Of a DNA stretch of 64,000 nucleotides, positions 48,971 to 61,825 are shown one piece after another. Within the stretch, counting starts at the first letter, position 1. The number at the start of each line of letters is the position of its first letter. The notes under the pieces are model-generated. The model was not told where the DNA came from. It was given only the letters and a program-made list of their open reading frames with translations, and searched no databases. Origin of the DNA: Letharia columbiana (lineage: Eukaryota; Ascomycota; Lecanoromycetes; Lecanorales; Parmeliaceae); NCBI RefSeq assembly GCF_014066305.1, contig NW_023501133.1, positions 1 to 64,000 on the forward strand, written 5' to 3'. The position numbers and the translations under genes are program-made.

Positions 48971-50839
48971 ATAATAATAATATATTAATATATTTAATTT
49001 TATACTTTTTAATAATTATAGCGTAATTAATAATTAAGATATTAACTTTCTTTATTTTTTTAATTAATTTCTTCTTAAATATAAATATATTTATTCGCTA
49101 TCGCGATCTCTTAATATTTTTATTTTAATTAAGTTTATTCTTCGCTTTTTATTTTAATTAAAAATTTAATTATTATTTAATTAATCTATATTAAAACTCT
49201 TTAATATCGCTATTATTATTAATATTTAATATTTATTATAATAAATTATTAGACTTAATCTCTTCTACTTTAATTATTATAAAAAGATAAATTAATAAAT
49301 ATATATAAAAGAATTAAAGGGCTTATATGAATATCTATAAATATTAAGCTATTCTTAATTTTAATTAAAGTTTATTTTATTAAAAAGTACGTTAATTCTA
49401 ATAAGTATCGATATTAGAAATAAAGAGAATATATATTATACGCTATTATAAGTATATTATTATAGAGTTTAATTTAAAGAATAATTATTTTTATAAAGAT
49501 AATAAGACTTAAAGATAAGAAAGTAAGAATAAAATATATAAAAATTTTAATAAGTTATAGTAGTTTAGTATTAGTTAAATTAGATAAAAATAATTACTTA
49601 TTAACTCGCTCTTTTAAATCTTTTATCTTTTAATCTATATAAATTATAATAATAATTATAATTATTATAAAAGTAGCTAAGATTATATTAGATAATAACG
49701 CTTAATAAATATAATTCGCTTAAATTTAAATCTTTAAAATTAAAAAGAAAGTATTTTATTAATATTTAATTTAAGCTAGATAATATAAAGTAATTTAAAA
49801 ATTTAATATACGCGATAGATATCTAAGCTTTTCTTTCCTCTTCTTTTCTCTCTAAAACTTTCTTTTTTATATTAACTCTTCTTATTATTAAACTATCTTC
49901 TTTATATATTAAACTTCTATTTAAATAATTTAATATTATTATAATAATATTAAAAGTATAATATAATTATTAAGTTATATATTTATTTTTTATTTTTTAA
50001 TAACTTTAAGTTAATATATAGATAGATCGCGTAAAGAGCTTAATTTATATATACTTAATCTATTATTAATAGCTCTTTAAAAAAGTTAATATTATTTTAG
50101 AGTACTAGATATAGCGTTAAAGTAAAGTCTTTATTAGATATTATTATTCGCTTTAATCGCTATCGCTATCGCTTTAATAGATATTATCTTTACTTTAATA
50201 GATATTATCTTTATTTTAATAATATTAAAGCGTTAATAAAAATTAGATAATATATTTTTTTAATTATTATTATATTTATTATATATAATTAACGCGAGCT
50301 ATAGCTTAAGCTTTTACGCGAGATTTATTATTATTAAAAATTAATTAATTTTATAATTTTCAAAGCTTCTCTTTTAATATCTAATTTATTAAATTATACT
50401 TAATTAAAATCTATTAAAGCGCTATTATATTTAAAGATTCGCTTTTAAAAGTATTATATAAGATAATAGAAGTTTTTCTAATTCGTTAATTTAAGAGTAA
50501 ATCTTTTATTATTACACTTTATAATTAGCTCTAATAATCTCTATTTAAATAAATATTTATCTTTATATAATATATAAAAAGCGAGTTATATTATAGAAAA
50601 AGAATTTAAATCTTATAATTATTTTAGTTAAGTCGTTTAAAGTAAAAAAAAAAATATATTTATCTTTAATTATTAAATTAATTAATTATTATATATATAA
50701 TTATAAAATATAATTATATATTATTAATTATTCTAATAATTATAAAAAGTATAAAAGAAATAAAATTATATAATTAAGTATTTATAAACTTTTCTCTTCT
50801 AAGTATTTATTTTAATTTAGAGTTTAATCGCTATTTAAT
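48971..50839. other. DNA between the long direct repeats
   Basis: RIP-degraded, no domain recognised. Around 50,140-50,230 there is a short tandem pattern of TCGCTA and TAGATATTATCTTTA units. Confidence 0.5.
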
Positions 50840-51530
50840 AAAAAAAGAGTAAAATATAAAAAGTATATAAAAGTATATTTAATAATTCTAGAATAAATTA
50901 ATAATATCTATAATAATAATTAAAATTAAAAATTAGATATATTTAAATAAGAGATAGCTTTATATTACTTATATAATAGTAAAAGTAATAATTAAGATTA
51001 AAATATTAATCTAGATAGCGTAGCTTTTATAATAAATTTTTTATTATTATATATTAAATTAATTATATATTAATAAAGATTTATAATTTTATCTTCTAGA
51101 TATAATTATATTTAATATTTTAAGATTTTTATAATAGCTTAATATTAATTAATTAATATATTAATATTATTATATCTAAACTATAATAGAGCTTATTATT
51201 AAATTTTATATCGCGCTTTTAAATAGTTTAAAAGATAAAGTTTATTTAATTATTAGCGCGTATAATAGAATTATTTTTAATACTTATATCTTATTTAATT
51301 TTAATATTATTTATACTCTTATAATCTAAGCTTTTATCTTTATTTATATATATAATAATTTACGTAAAAAGTAAAACTCTAGACTTTCTCTAAATTACGC
51401 TCGCGTATATTTTTTTTATATAATATTATTAAAATATAAATCTATTTATTAGAATAATAATTAGACTTAAAAATTATTTATCGCTTATCTATTATATTTT
51501 ATCTAATCTACTTAAAAGCTTACTTCTATT
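50840..51530. repeat. Long direct repeat, right copy
   Basis: The second copy of 48,285-48,970, more RIP-mutated in its first half. Ends AAAAGCTTACTTCTATT. Confidence 0.75.
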
Positions 51531-53873
51531 TTCTTATTAAGTCTATTAATTAAATTAAAATTTATATCTTATTTTTATATAAATATCTAATCGCGTATTA
51601 AATAATATTTTATTATTTAAGACTTTTAAATATAATCTAATTAAGAAAAGAATCTATTATATAAAAGAATTATAAATCGCGATATATATTTTTATAGCGA
51701 TAGAGAATTCTAATTATCTTTTTAATTATTATTATTTAAAGATAATTATAATAGCGAAAAATATTTATATTCTTATTTTTAATCTAGAATTAGAATTATA
51801 TAATTAACTTATTAAGATTTTAAATTTAAATAATTTATATTTTTATAAAAATACTTAGATCGCTTAAATATATTAGCGATATTTTTATATATTAATTTAA
51901 TATTAATAAGCTTAAAAGTCTCTTATATCTCTTCGCTCGTCTTATTAAATATAAATTTATATCTTATTATATTATAATTCTTAGATTATTATCTAATCGA
52001 TTCTAATAATAATATTTATTCTTTTTTATTCTTAAGCGTCTATACTATATAGTTTCTAAGAACTATATATTTTATTTTAATAAAAAATATATATAAAAAA
52101 AAAGATAATAAATTTTTTTAAATTTTATAATTAAAGATAATTAATAAATAAGTTTAATATAAATAAGATTAATATATAAATAACGAGTCTATTTAAATAT
52201 AAATTAGAATATTAAAATTAAAATTAATATAGAAAAAAATTTATATTAATAAATATTATTTTAATAATTCTTTTTTAAGAAAATTTTTATAAATTATATA
52301 AGACTTTTACGTAATAAAAATAAATATTCTTTTAAGAGTTTATTATATCTTCGAAAATTTCTAGATATTTAATCTTCTTTCTAATAGATTTAATTATAAT
52401 TTATTATACTCGTTATTATAATAAAAAGATATTAATAAATATTTTAATCTTTTATATTTATATCTTTTCTATTAATATTATTAAGAAATTTATATTCTCT
52501 AAAAGAAAGTTAAAAATTTTTAAATCGCTTAATCTTTTAATTAATAATATTTAATTATATATCGATAATTATATCTTTATCTTCTTTCTTTATATTCGAG
52601 TTACTTATCGCGCTTTATATTAATATTCTTAATAAAATCTAAAATTAAAATTATATCTAACAAATTTAATTATTTATAAAATTTATTATCTTTAATATAA
52701 TATATAAAATATTATATATAAATATTAGTTATAATATTAGAAAGATATTAAAATAATTATAATAATAATTAGAATTTATAATAAAGTATATTAATTATAT
52801 ATAATATATTTAATAATTCTCTTTTTTTATTTTCTTCTTTTTTTTTAGAAGTAATTATTTAATATTTAAAGAAAGTTAGAAGTTTTTTTTTAGCTATAGA
52901 TTTCGCTATTATATTTATATTATTTTATTTTCTTAAAATTACTCTTAATAATTTATATATATTTAAACTTATTAAATACTAACGCGACTTTATTATATTC
53001 TTATTTTTAAAATATTTATCTATTATTTTTTATATCTTACTATTATTTAAGCTTTTAAAATATTTTTATTTCTTTAAAGATAATATAATAGAGCGAATTA
53101 AAGTTATTATCTTTATTAATAATATTAACTTTTATAATATTAAGAAATAATAGAAAATATATAAATTTATTTATTTAATTAAACTCTTATTTAAGATAGT
53201 TATAATAATAATTTTTATATAAAAAGCTTATTATAAGATATTAAAGAATATATTATAAAGAGTATATTAATATTATAATAGAAATAATAAGAAAATTTAA
53301 ATAGAATTATATTATTATAAAAGATAATATAATTAAAAAAAGTATTAGAAAAGACTAAAATATAAGAAAATTTAAGAATACGCTAATAAAAAAATAGGCT
53401 AGTTTACTAGCGCGTTTTCGCGTTTTTTTAAAATCTTATTTATAAAAATATTTAATACTAATTTTTAATATTATAAAGTTAAATTTTAATTAAATTTTTT
53501 TAAATTTAATAATCTAATTAGAATAGTTAAGAATTATTATTAATAATAAATTTTTTTTAGCTTTTATATAATAATAGATATCTATTTTAAGCTTTTAAAA
53601 ATTTAGATCTAAAAATTCTTATAAGATAAATTTATCTTTTTTAAGATTTTATTTTACGCTTTCGATTTATTATACGTATATTTTCTTTTTTAAAGAATTA
53701 TTAGAAAGATAATTAGAATATTAATTAGATCGCTTACTTTTAGAATATTATTTATTTTATATTTATATTTAAAAAGATATAATAATAAATATAAATATTT
53801 TTAATTAAGAATTTTTATTAATAAACTCTTAACTAGCTATTTAATTTTTTAATTTTAAAAAAATATTAAATTA
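51531..53873. other. RIP-degraded A+T-rich DNA, no gene recognised
   Basis: No recognisable domain on either strand. Some segments show TTAGAAAGATAATTAGAAT, a motif that recurs elsewhere between 47.9 and 60 kb, also in reverse, so debris of one repeat family is probably present. Confidence 0.5.
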
Positions 53874-54090
53874 ATTAGAAGATTCTAAAAGTAATAAATT
53901 AGAAAGTTTTTAAAGTAATTAATTAGAAAGTTCTAGAGATATTTAATTAGAAAGTTTTTAAAGTAATTAATTAGAAAGTTCTAGAGATATTTAATTAGAA
54001 AGTTCTAGAAGTAATTAATTAGAAAGTTCTAGAGATAATTAATTAGAAAGTTCTAGAAGTAATTAATTATAAAGTTTTAAAAGTAATTAG
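53874..54090 (+). repeat. 24-bp tandem repeat encoding an octapeptide
   Basis: Nine units starting at 53,874, 53,898, 53,922, 53,947, 53,971, 53,995, 54,019, 54,043 and 54,067. Typical unit: TTA GAA AGT TCT AGA AGT AAT TAA. All are 24 bp except the third, which has one extra base. Apart from the final TAA/TAG, likely an original CAA/CAG, the frame codes Leu-Glu-Ser-Ser-Arg-Ser/Asp-Asn-Gln. This looks like a repetitive segment of a protein gene or transposon ORF that has since been RIPed. Confidence 0.8.
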
Positions 54091-55412
54091 CTAATAGATT
54101 TAGATAGTAATTTATTAATAAATTTAATTATATTAGAAAAAGAAGAGATAGACTTTATTATAAAAGAAGCTTAAGATTAAAAATTTCTAATATATAATAA
54201 AGAATAATAATATTATAATTTAGCGATAAGTTTTATAATAAATTTATATAAATTTATTAATTTTAATATATAAGTAATTAATATAATTAGAAGAAGAAGA
54301 AATAATTTTTATAATTTTAATTATTATAATAAAAAAGAATTTAGATATAATCTTCTCTTTTCTAATTATTATTCTAATTATCTAACTTTCTAAATTAGAT
54401 AAATTTAAAAATATATTAAAAAGAATAAAGAGTTAATATATATATTTGATAACGATATATTTAGCGATAATAATAATACTTTATTTTAAAATTAAATTAT
54501 CTTTTAATCTCGAGATATTATTTATAAAAATAGAAATTTTAATAATATATATAATAAAAATATTAAAATTATAATAGTTAAAGAATATCTATCTACGCGT
54601 AAATTATTAAAAAAAAAAAAATATAATAAAAAACTTAGAAAGAGAAGATTTAATATACTTTTCGCGGCGATTATAATAGATAAAATAATATTTTAAATAT
54701 TATTAATAGTAAAAGTAGCTAGAAAGTTAAGTAATAAGATTTTTAGAAAATCTATTATAAGTAAAAAGAGATATAAATAAGAGAAAAAGCGTTATTAATT
54801 ATATATTTAAAGTAAGAAAATTATATAGATTTTATTTAGATAGTAAATTTAATCTTATATATATTTCTAATTATCTTTCTAATTATAGTCTACTAGCTAT
54901 CGCTCTTCGCGAAATTAAATATTTTTAAAAATTAATTACGCTATTAATTTTAAAAGCTTTATTTTAAAAACTTATTTAAGAAATTTTATTAGATATAATA
55001 GTAGAATTAAAAATAATATTAAGTATTATTAATAAAGTTCTATTATTAAGACGATATAGAAGATAATAAAATCTTTTCTATCTAATAATTTTTTAAATAA
55101 GACTTTTTATTATTTTTATATAAAATTTGTTAATAATAGAATATAGATATTTAATTATTAGTAATTTATAATAAACGCGTAATATTATAAATTAAGAATA
55201 TATTACTTTTATATAAACTTTTAAAATTATATAATATTAAGTTATATATAAATATAAAGATAGATTAAAAGCTTATAATTTAATTTAGATAGATTATTAA
55301 ACTATTATAAATAATAAAATAAAAAACTTTATAATTAAATTATTAATTTTTTTAATTTATAATATAACTCTTAATTATAATATTACTTATAAGATTATAT
55401 TCTACTTTAAAT
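54091..55412. other. RIP-degraded DNA, probable ORF remnant
   Basis: Follows the octapeptide repeat. Fragments of acidic, helical reading continue on the + strand to about 54,200 but no family is recognisable. Confidence 0.4.
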
Positions 55413-56213
55413 TCTAATTATCTTTAAAATTAATATTATAATAATATATTTAATTTATAATTTAAAAGATTTATATTATATTAAAGAATTAATAATTTTT
55501 ATTATTATAAAATTATTTATATTATAATTATAGTTTTAATATAAATATATATTATATTTTCTTATCTAATTATTAATAATTATATATTTTTATAAATTCT
55601 TATTATTATTTAAAAAATAAAAGATTTTATTAAAGTCTATATATATTTAATTATTATATTAATTCTCAATTTAGAATTCTAATTATCTTTATAATTAATA
55701 TTATATAAAATTATTAATTTATAATTCTAAAAAATTATATTATATTAAAAAATTAAAATAAGTTATTATTATAAAATTATTTATATTATAATAATAGTTT
55801 TAATATAAAAATATATTTATTATACTTACTTATTTAATTAATAAATACTATATTTATATAATAGATTCTTATTATTATCTTAGAAAATAAAAGATTTTAA
55901 TTAAAATCTATTAGATATTTATTTATTATATTAATCTTAGATTTATATTTAATTTAGAATTCTAATTATCTTTATAATTAATACTATATAAAGTATTTAA
56001 TTTATACTTTTAAAAAATTATATTATATTAAAAATTATATTCTATTAAATTATAAAAAAAATCTATTATTATAAAATTATAAGTATTATAAGTATAGTTT
56101 AAATATCTTATTTTCTTATTTAATTAATAAGTATTATATTTAATAATAGATTTCTATTATTATCTTAAAAAATAAAAGATTCTATTAAAATCTATAAGAT
56201 ATTATATTTTTTA
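55413..56213. repeat. Three tandem copies of a 0.27-0.29 kb repeat
   Basis: Units start at 55,413, 55,678 and 55,969 with TTCTAATTATCTTTA. Each carries TTATATTATATTAAA, TATTATTATAAAATTAT and AAAATAAAAGATT in the same order. The sequence is almost pure A+T. Confidence 0.7.
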
Positions 56214-56695
56214 TAAGTAAAGATTTATAAATTAAATTTATAATTATTTTTTTAATTAGAGCTATCGAGTAAATAGATAAATAATCTTTAATAAGCGAAC
56301 TTTAATAAGCGGGCTTATTCGGCTATCGAGCGAACTTTAATAAGTAATATTTAAATTTCTTACGCTTTAATAATTATTAGATTAAATTTAGAAATTCTTT
56401 TTTTATCTAAAAGTTCTTATTTCGTTCTATAATTTTAGAAAGAAATCTTAAAATTTTAATAGAAAATAAAAAAGTTATTCTAAAATTAAATAATATATAT
56501 CTATTTTTTAATTAGAGTTATTTAATTATATTTTTTTTATAATTATAAATATTAATTTATTTATTCGCGATAATTTAATTAATCTAATTAAAAAGCGTAG
56601 TAACTCTAAATTTATAATTAATTATATATATAAATTTAAGATTTTTAAACTTAACTCTATTTTATTCTATTATATATATTAATAAAATTAATTAT
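56214..56695 (-). mobile_element. Short MS-type (MITE-like) element 4
   Basis: About 480 bp, starting AAGTAAAGATTTATAAATT and ending CTCTATTTTATTCTATTATA. Heavily RIPed, with one internal half as in element 2. Confidence 0.65.
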
Positions 56696-59600
56696 TAATT
56701 ACTAACTAACTTATTAATATATAATTAAACTTATAAACTTTTCTTTAAATTTAAACTTAAATTCTTCTTTAAGTTTTTTATTATATCTATTTTATTCTTC
56801 TTTATTTAAAAATCTTATAATTTTATAATATTAATTATTATCTTAAGTTTTACGCGAGCGCTATAAATTAAAATAAAAATAATAAACTTTTTATATACTA
56901 CTTCTTTTTTTTTTTTTTTTTTTTTTTATTTATTATAATATTATAATAATTAGAAAGATAATTAGAAAGATACTTAGAAGTTATATTTTATTTTCTTCTT
57001 ATAAAATATCTTTTAAATACTATTATTTATAGATCTAGTAAATATATATATTATAAAATTAATATAATAGTAATTTTATATAGCGAGAAGATAAATAATA
57101 ATAGAATTATAAATAATCTATTATTAAAAGTAAAAGATAAGATTCTCTATTATTATAAAGTAAAATTAAATTTATAATTTTAATTATATATATAGAAGTA
57201 AATAATATAAATAATCTTTAGCGAATACTTCGCGATAATAATCTTTTAATTAAATTCTTCTTATTTTTATCGCTATTAAGATCTTATAATTATTTAATTA
57301 ATATTAAAAATTATAAGCGTAAAGCGATAGAAGAGCTCTCTTAGAATTCTTATATTATTAAATCTTATTAATATATAATAGCTCTTAAAGTATATAATTT
57401 ATTTAAAGCTCAATTATAAAAAGTATATAATATTAATCTTAATATAATATTAATTATAAGAGATAAAGTTAAAAATATAAATAGATTTAAAAGCGTAAAT
57501 TTAGAGAAGTAGAAAAAGATATTATAAGAGATTAAAGATATATACTTTTATAAATAATAAGATCGACTATATTATAATATTATTAGATATTAATATATAT
57601 AATTTTTTTATTTAATATTTTAAAGAGAAAGTATATATCTATATTAGCTATATAATTAAGTCTAAATAATTAAAAATAAAAAAGTATTATTAATAATAAT
57701 AAGAGTATAATTTTATAATAAAAAGATTTAATAGAGAAGAAAATATTAAATAATTTTATCTATCTTATAATTTTAAGATAAATAAAAAAAGAGAAAGAAT
57801 AAGAGATAAGTATATTATTAGATAATAACTTAAAGTTATTAATTAGATTATTTAATATAATTAAATAATCTTATAAATAGAGATTACTTCTTATCTTTAT
57901 AATAATTTAAAAGTTTTAATAGAGAGCTTATTAGTCTTTATAAGCGAAAATAATATATATTAACTCTTATAACTATAAATTTTATTATATAATTAAAATA
58001 TATAAGTATAGAGATTTTACGATATAGAACTATTCTTCTAAAATCGATTATAAGATATACTATTATTATTTCTCGCGTATATAAAATTATTAACTTATAA
58101 TTTTTAGATTAAAAAAATATATAATTATATATAAACGAATTCTATAGTAAATATTCTTTTTATTTATTACTCTCTCTTTAATAAAAGTATATTAAAAATT
58201 ATCTAGACTAATTAATTAAAATTCGATTTATTATCTTTATATATTTATTTTAATAAGATTAAGCGCGTAATATAAAGAAATTTAATAGTATAATAATTTA
58301 ATATAAATAATAATAATTTTCTAGATTTATTAGACTCGACTAAATAATAATTAAAGAATTATAATTATACGCTAAATAAATAAAAGTTAGATAAAGATAA
58401 CGATAGAATAAAAGAGATCTTTTAAATAATAGCTAATAACTATAATAATAAGATTTTAAATCGCTTTTTATTCTTATTATTAAGATATAAATACTTAGAT
58501 ATAAGAGCTTAAAAGAAGAGATTATAATAGATTTCGCTATCTATTAATTAGAAAGATATTTAGAATTTTATAATATAAATTCTTTTTCTCTTATATTAAA
58601 CGCTAATTCTTAGAGTTTATAAATTTTTTTTAAGATAATTAAGAGATAGTAGACTTACTAATATATTATCTTAATAGCTCTTTATTATTAATCTCTTAAT
58701 TCTTTATAAAAGCTATTTTTTATACTTAATAATAGCGAAGCGATAACTTTATATTATTAAGTTTTTAGTTATTTACGCTATCTATCTTATAAGCTCTCTT
58801 TAATATTTCTATTAAGAGTTATAATTCGATTTTAAGATATAATTCTTTTTAATTATAATATCTTTTTATACGCGATAAGTACTTTCTATTTATATAGATA
58901 TATCTAGAAATAAATAATACTTCTCGATTAAGATTTATATCTTAGATATTTATATTCGTTAGATATATATTTTTCTTTAAATCTTTCTTCTTATTAGCTT
59001 TAATATTTCTATTAAATTTACTCTTATCTTTCTTTCTTAACTTTTTAACTTTTTTCTTCTTTAATCTTATAAATAATATCTTAAATTTCTACTATTATAT
59101 TAAATTCTTACTTCTAATTTAATTTATATTAAGTTTATTTATAACTATTATTTAACTTATAATACTATAAAATTTAAGAATTTAAGATCTTATTTTATAC
59201 TTTCGATATATATACATAATTAATATTATCGCTTAAGACTCTTTATTAAAATAATTATTATTACGCTCTTAAGCGTTTCTTTACTTACTTATATTTAATA
59301 TTTCTCTTCTCTCTTATACGCGTAATAGATATAATTAATTTTATAATCTAGATCTTAAATCTTAGACTTTATATAGAGCTAAAATAATACTTTATAGTAA
59401 TTAAGTATAAATTTCTAATTCTCGATATTTAATTAAGATTTTAAGCGTACTTTTATAAATTAGAAAGAAATATTTATCGATTAATCTTTAATCTCGATAT
59501 TTTTATTTTATTAAATATCTTTATAGATAAAGCTATTAACGATATAAGAATATAGAGATAATAGAAATTTTATACTCTCGTAGATTATCTTAATAAGCTT

Positions 59601-61249
59601 TTATAAAAAAATCTATATTTATAAATTATTCGAATTCTTATTTAATCTATAAACGCGTTTTATAATTTAATCTATATTTTATTTATATAGATTAACACTA
59701 AGTATTATCTCTTTTTTAATAATCTTCTTATTAATAATATAGATTATATTTAGATTCTTACTTCTAATCTAATTTATATTAAGATTATTTATAACTATTA
59801 TTTAACTTATAATACTTTAAAATTTAAGAATTTAAGATCTTATATTTCGTATTAAAATTATTAGCTATATATTTATTTAAATAAGAAGTTCTCGCTAATA
59901 AAGAGAATATAAAGAGATTATTATTAGAAGAATAAATTTATATATTTTTCGATAATTAGAAAGATAATTAGAATTCTATTCTATATTAAGTATCTTAACT
60001 CTCTTCTATCTAAATAAAGTACTTTTAACTATCTTATTCTTATTATTTATATACTTTCTTCTTATTATATATTAATATATTATTTATATAAGCTTTATAT
60101 TCTTAATTATTAATATAACTCTTTTATTATAAATAGCGTAGAGATTATTAATTATATAATTTATTAATAAAATAATAACTTAATAGAAAGCTAATATATA
60201 ATAAAATTTCGATATTAGAGTCGCTTTAATAGCTTCTTATAACGTATTTAATATAGAAGTCTAAATTTATATAGTATAATAAGATAATAATATTATATTA
60301 ATAATCTCTTATATTATATAAGCGAAAGGTCTTTTTAAAAGAAGTAAATTAGTTAATTTCTAATATCTTTTAATCTCTTATAAAGTAATAGCTAAAATAT
60401 TATTAATTATATATATATATTACTTATTAATATATTATATTACTATACTTACTTTCTTACTTTTAATATCGATTTTTAATCTTTATAAGTAAAGATCTCG
60501 ATATACTTTTTCTTACGATCTTTATATCGAAAGCGCGAATAACTAAAGACTTATCTTATTTATTTTTTTCGTAATTATCTTTTTATAATTAGAAGACTTT
60601 AAAATTTTCTTTTAATTTAAAGTCTTAATATAAAGATTAAATAAGATAATTATTCGACTAATTATTTATATCATTAAAAAGATTATTAAGATTTATATTA
60701 TCTTTTAAATAGATCGACTTAATATATAAATTAATATCGCTATCTCTATATAATAATAATATAATAAAATCGCTATCGAGATTAATAATTATTAATAATA
60801 TATTATTATTAAATTAGATTAAGACAAATAAGATAAAATAATTATAATATAAAATATCAATAAGAGAAAATATTTAAGATATTAAGAAAGAAAGAAAGAG
60901 AGAATTTCTACTTATAGCTTTAATATTTTAAAATCTATCTAGCGTTATATTAGCGAAGTCTATTAAATTTAATTTATTAAATTACGCTATATAATATAAT
61001 AATTATATTTTTAATTATTATTATAATTATATTAGTTAACTCTAAAGAAATTAATTTTTTAATTAGAAGATTTATATCTAGATATTTAATAACTATATAT
61101 TAGAATATACTTACTTTAAATTCTAGATATAAATATCTTTACTCTTAGATAAGATAAAGAAGCTATAGATTTAAGAATCGAATATTACTAAGAGTTATCT
61201 ACTATTTTCTATTATATTTTAGCTATTTACGATTATTAATATACTTATT
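56696..61249. other. RIP-degraded A+T-rich DNA, no gene recognised
   Basis: No gene or transposon domain could be named. A run of about 22 T's lies at 56,907-56,928. Confidence 0.5.
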
Positions 61250-61825
61250 AATAAGAAAGATATATTATTACTATACGAATTTAATCGCGATATTAATAAT
61301 AATTATAGAAATTAAAGCTATTAAATATAGAAATACTCGTTAATAAGAAAGGCGTACTATTATTATATAAATTTAATCGCGATATTAATAGTAATTATAG
61401 AAATTATAAAGTATTATTATTCGTAATTATATAGAAATTGCTAATAGAAAAGATATACTATTACTATACGAATTTAATCGCGATATTAATAATAATTATA
61501 GAAATTAAAGCTATTAAATATAGAAATACTCTGTTAATAAGAAAAGGCGTACTATTACTATATAAATTTAATCGCGATATTAATAATAATTATAGAAATT
61601 AAAGCTATTAAATATAGAAATACTCGTTAATAAGAAAGGCGTATTATTACTATACAAATTTAATCGCGATATTAATAATAATTATAGAAATTAAAGCTAT
61701 CGAATATAAATACTATATCTTTTTTTTTATTTTATTAATAAGAAAGATATATTATTATTATATAAATTTAATCGCGATATTAATAATAACTATAGAAATT
61801 AAAGCTATTAGAATATAGAAATATA
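61250..61825. repeat. About 93-bp satellite, six units
   Basis: Units start near 61,250, 61,341, 61,442, 61,534, 61,627 and 61,735. The shared core is TTTAATCGCGATATTAATA and ATTATAGAAATTAAAGCTAT, preceded by AATAAGAAAGGCGTA. The palindrome TCGCGA occurs once per unit. One unit has an insertion of TTATTATTCG type sequence and another a T-run. Confidence 0.85.
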
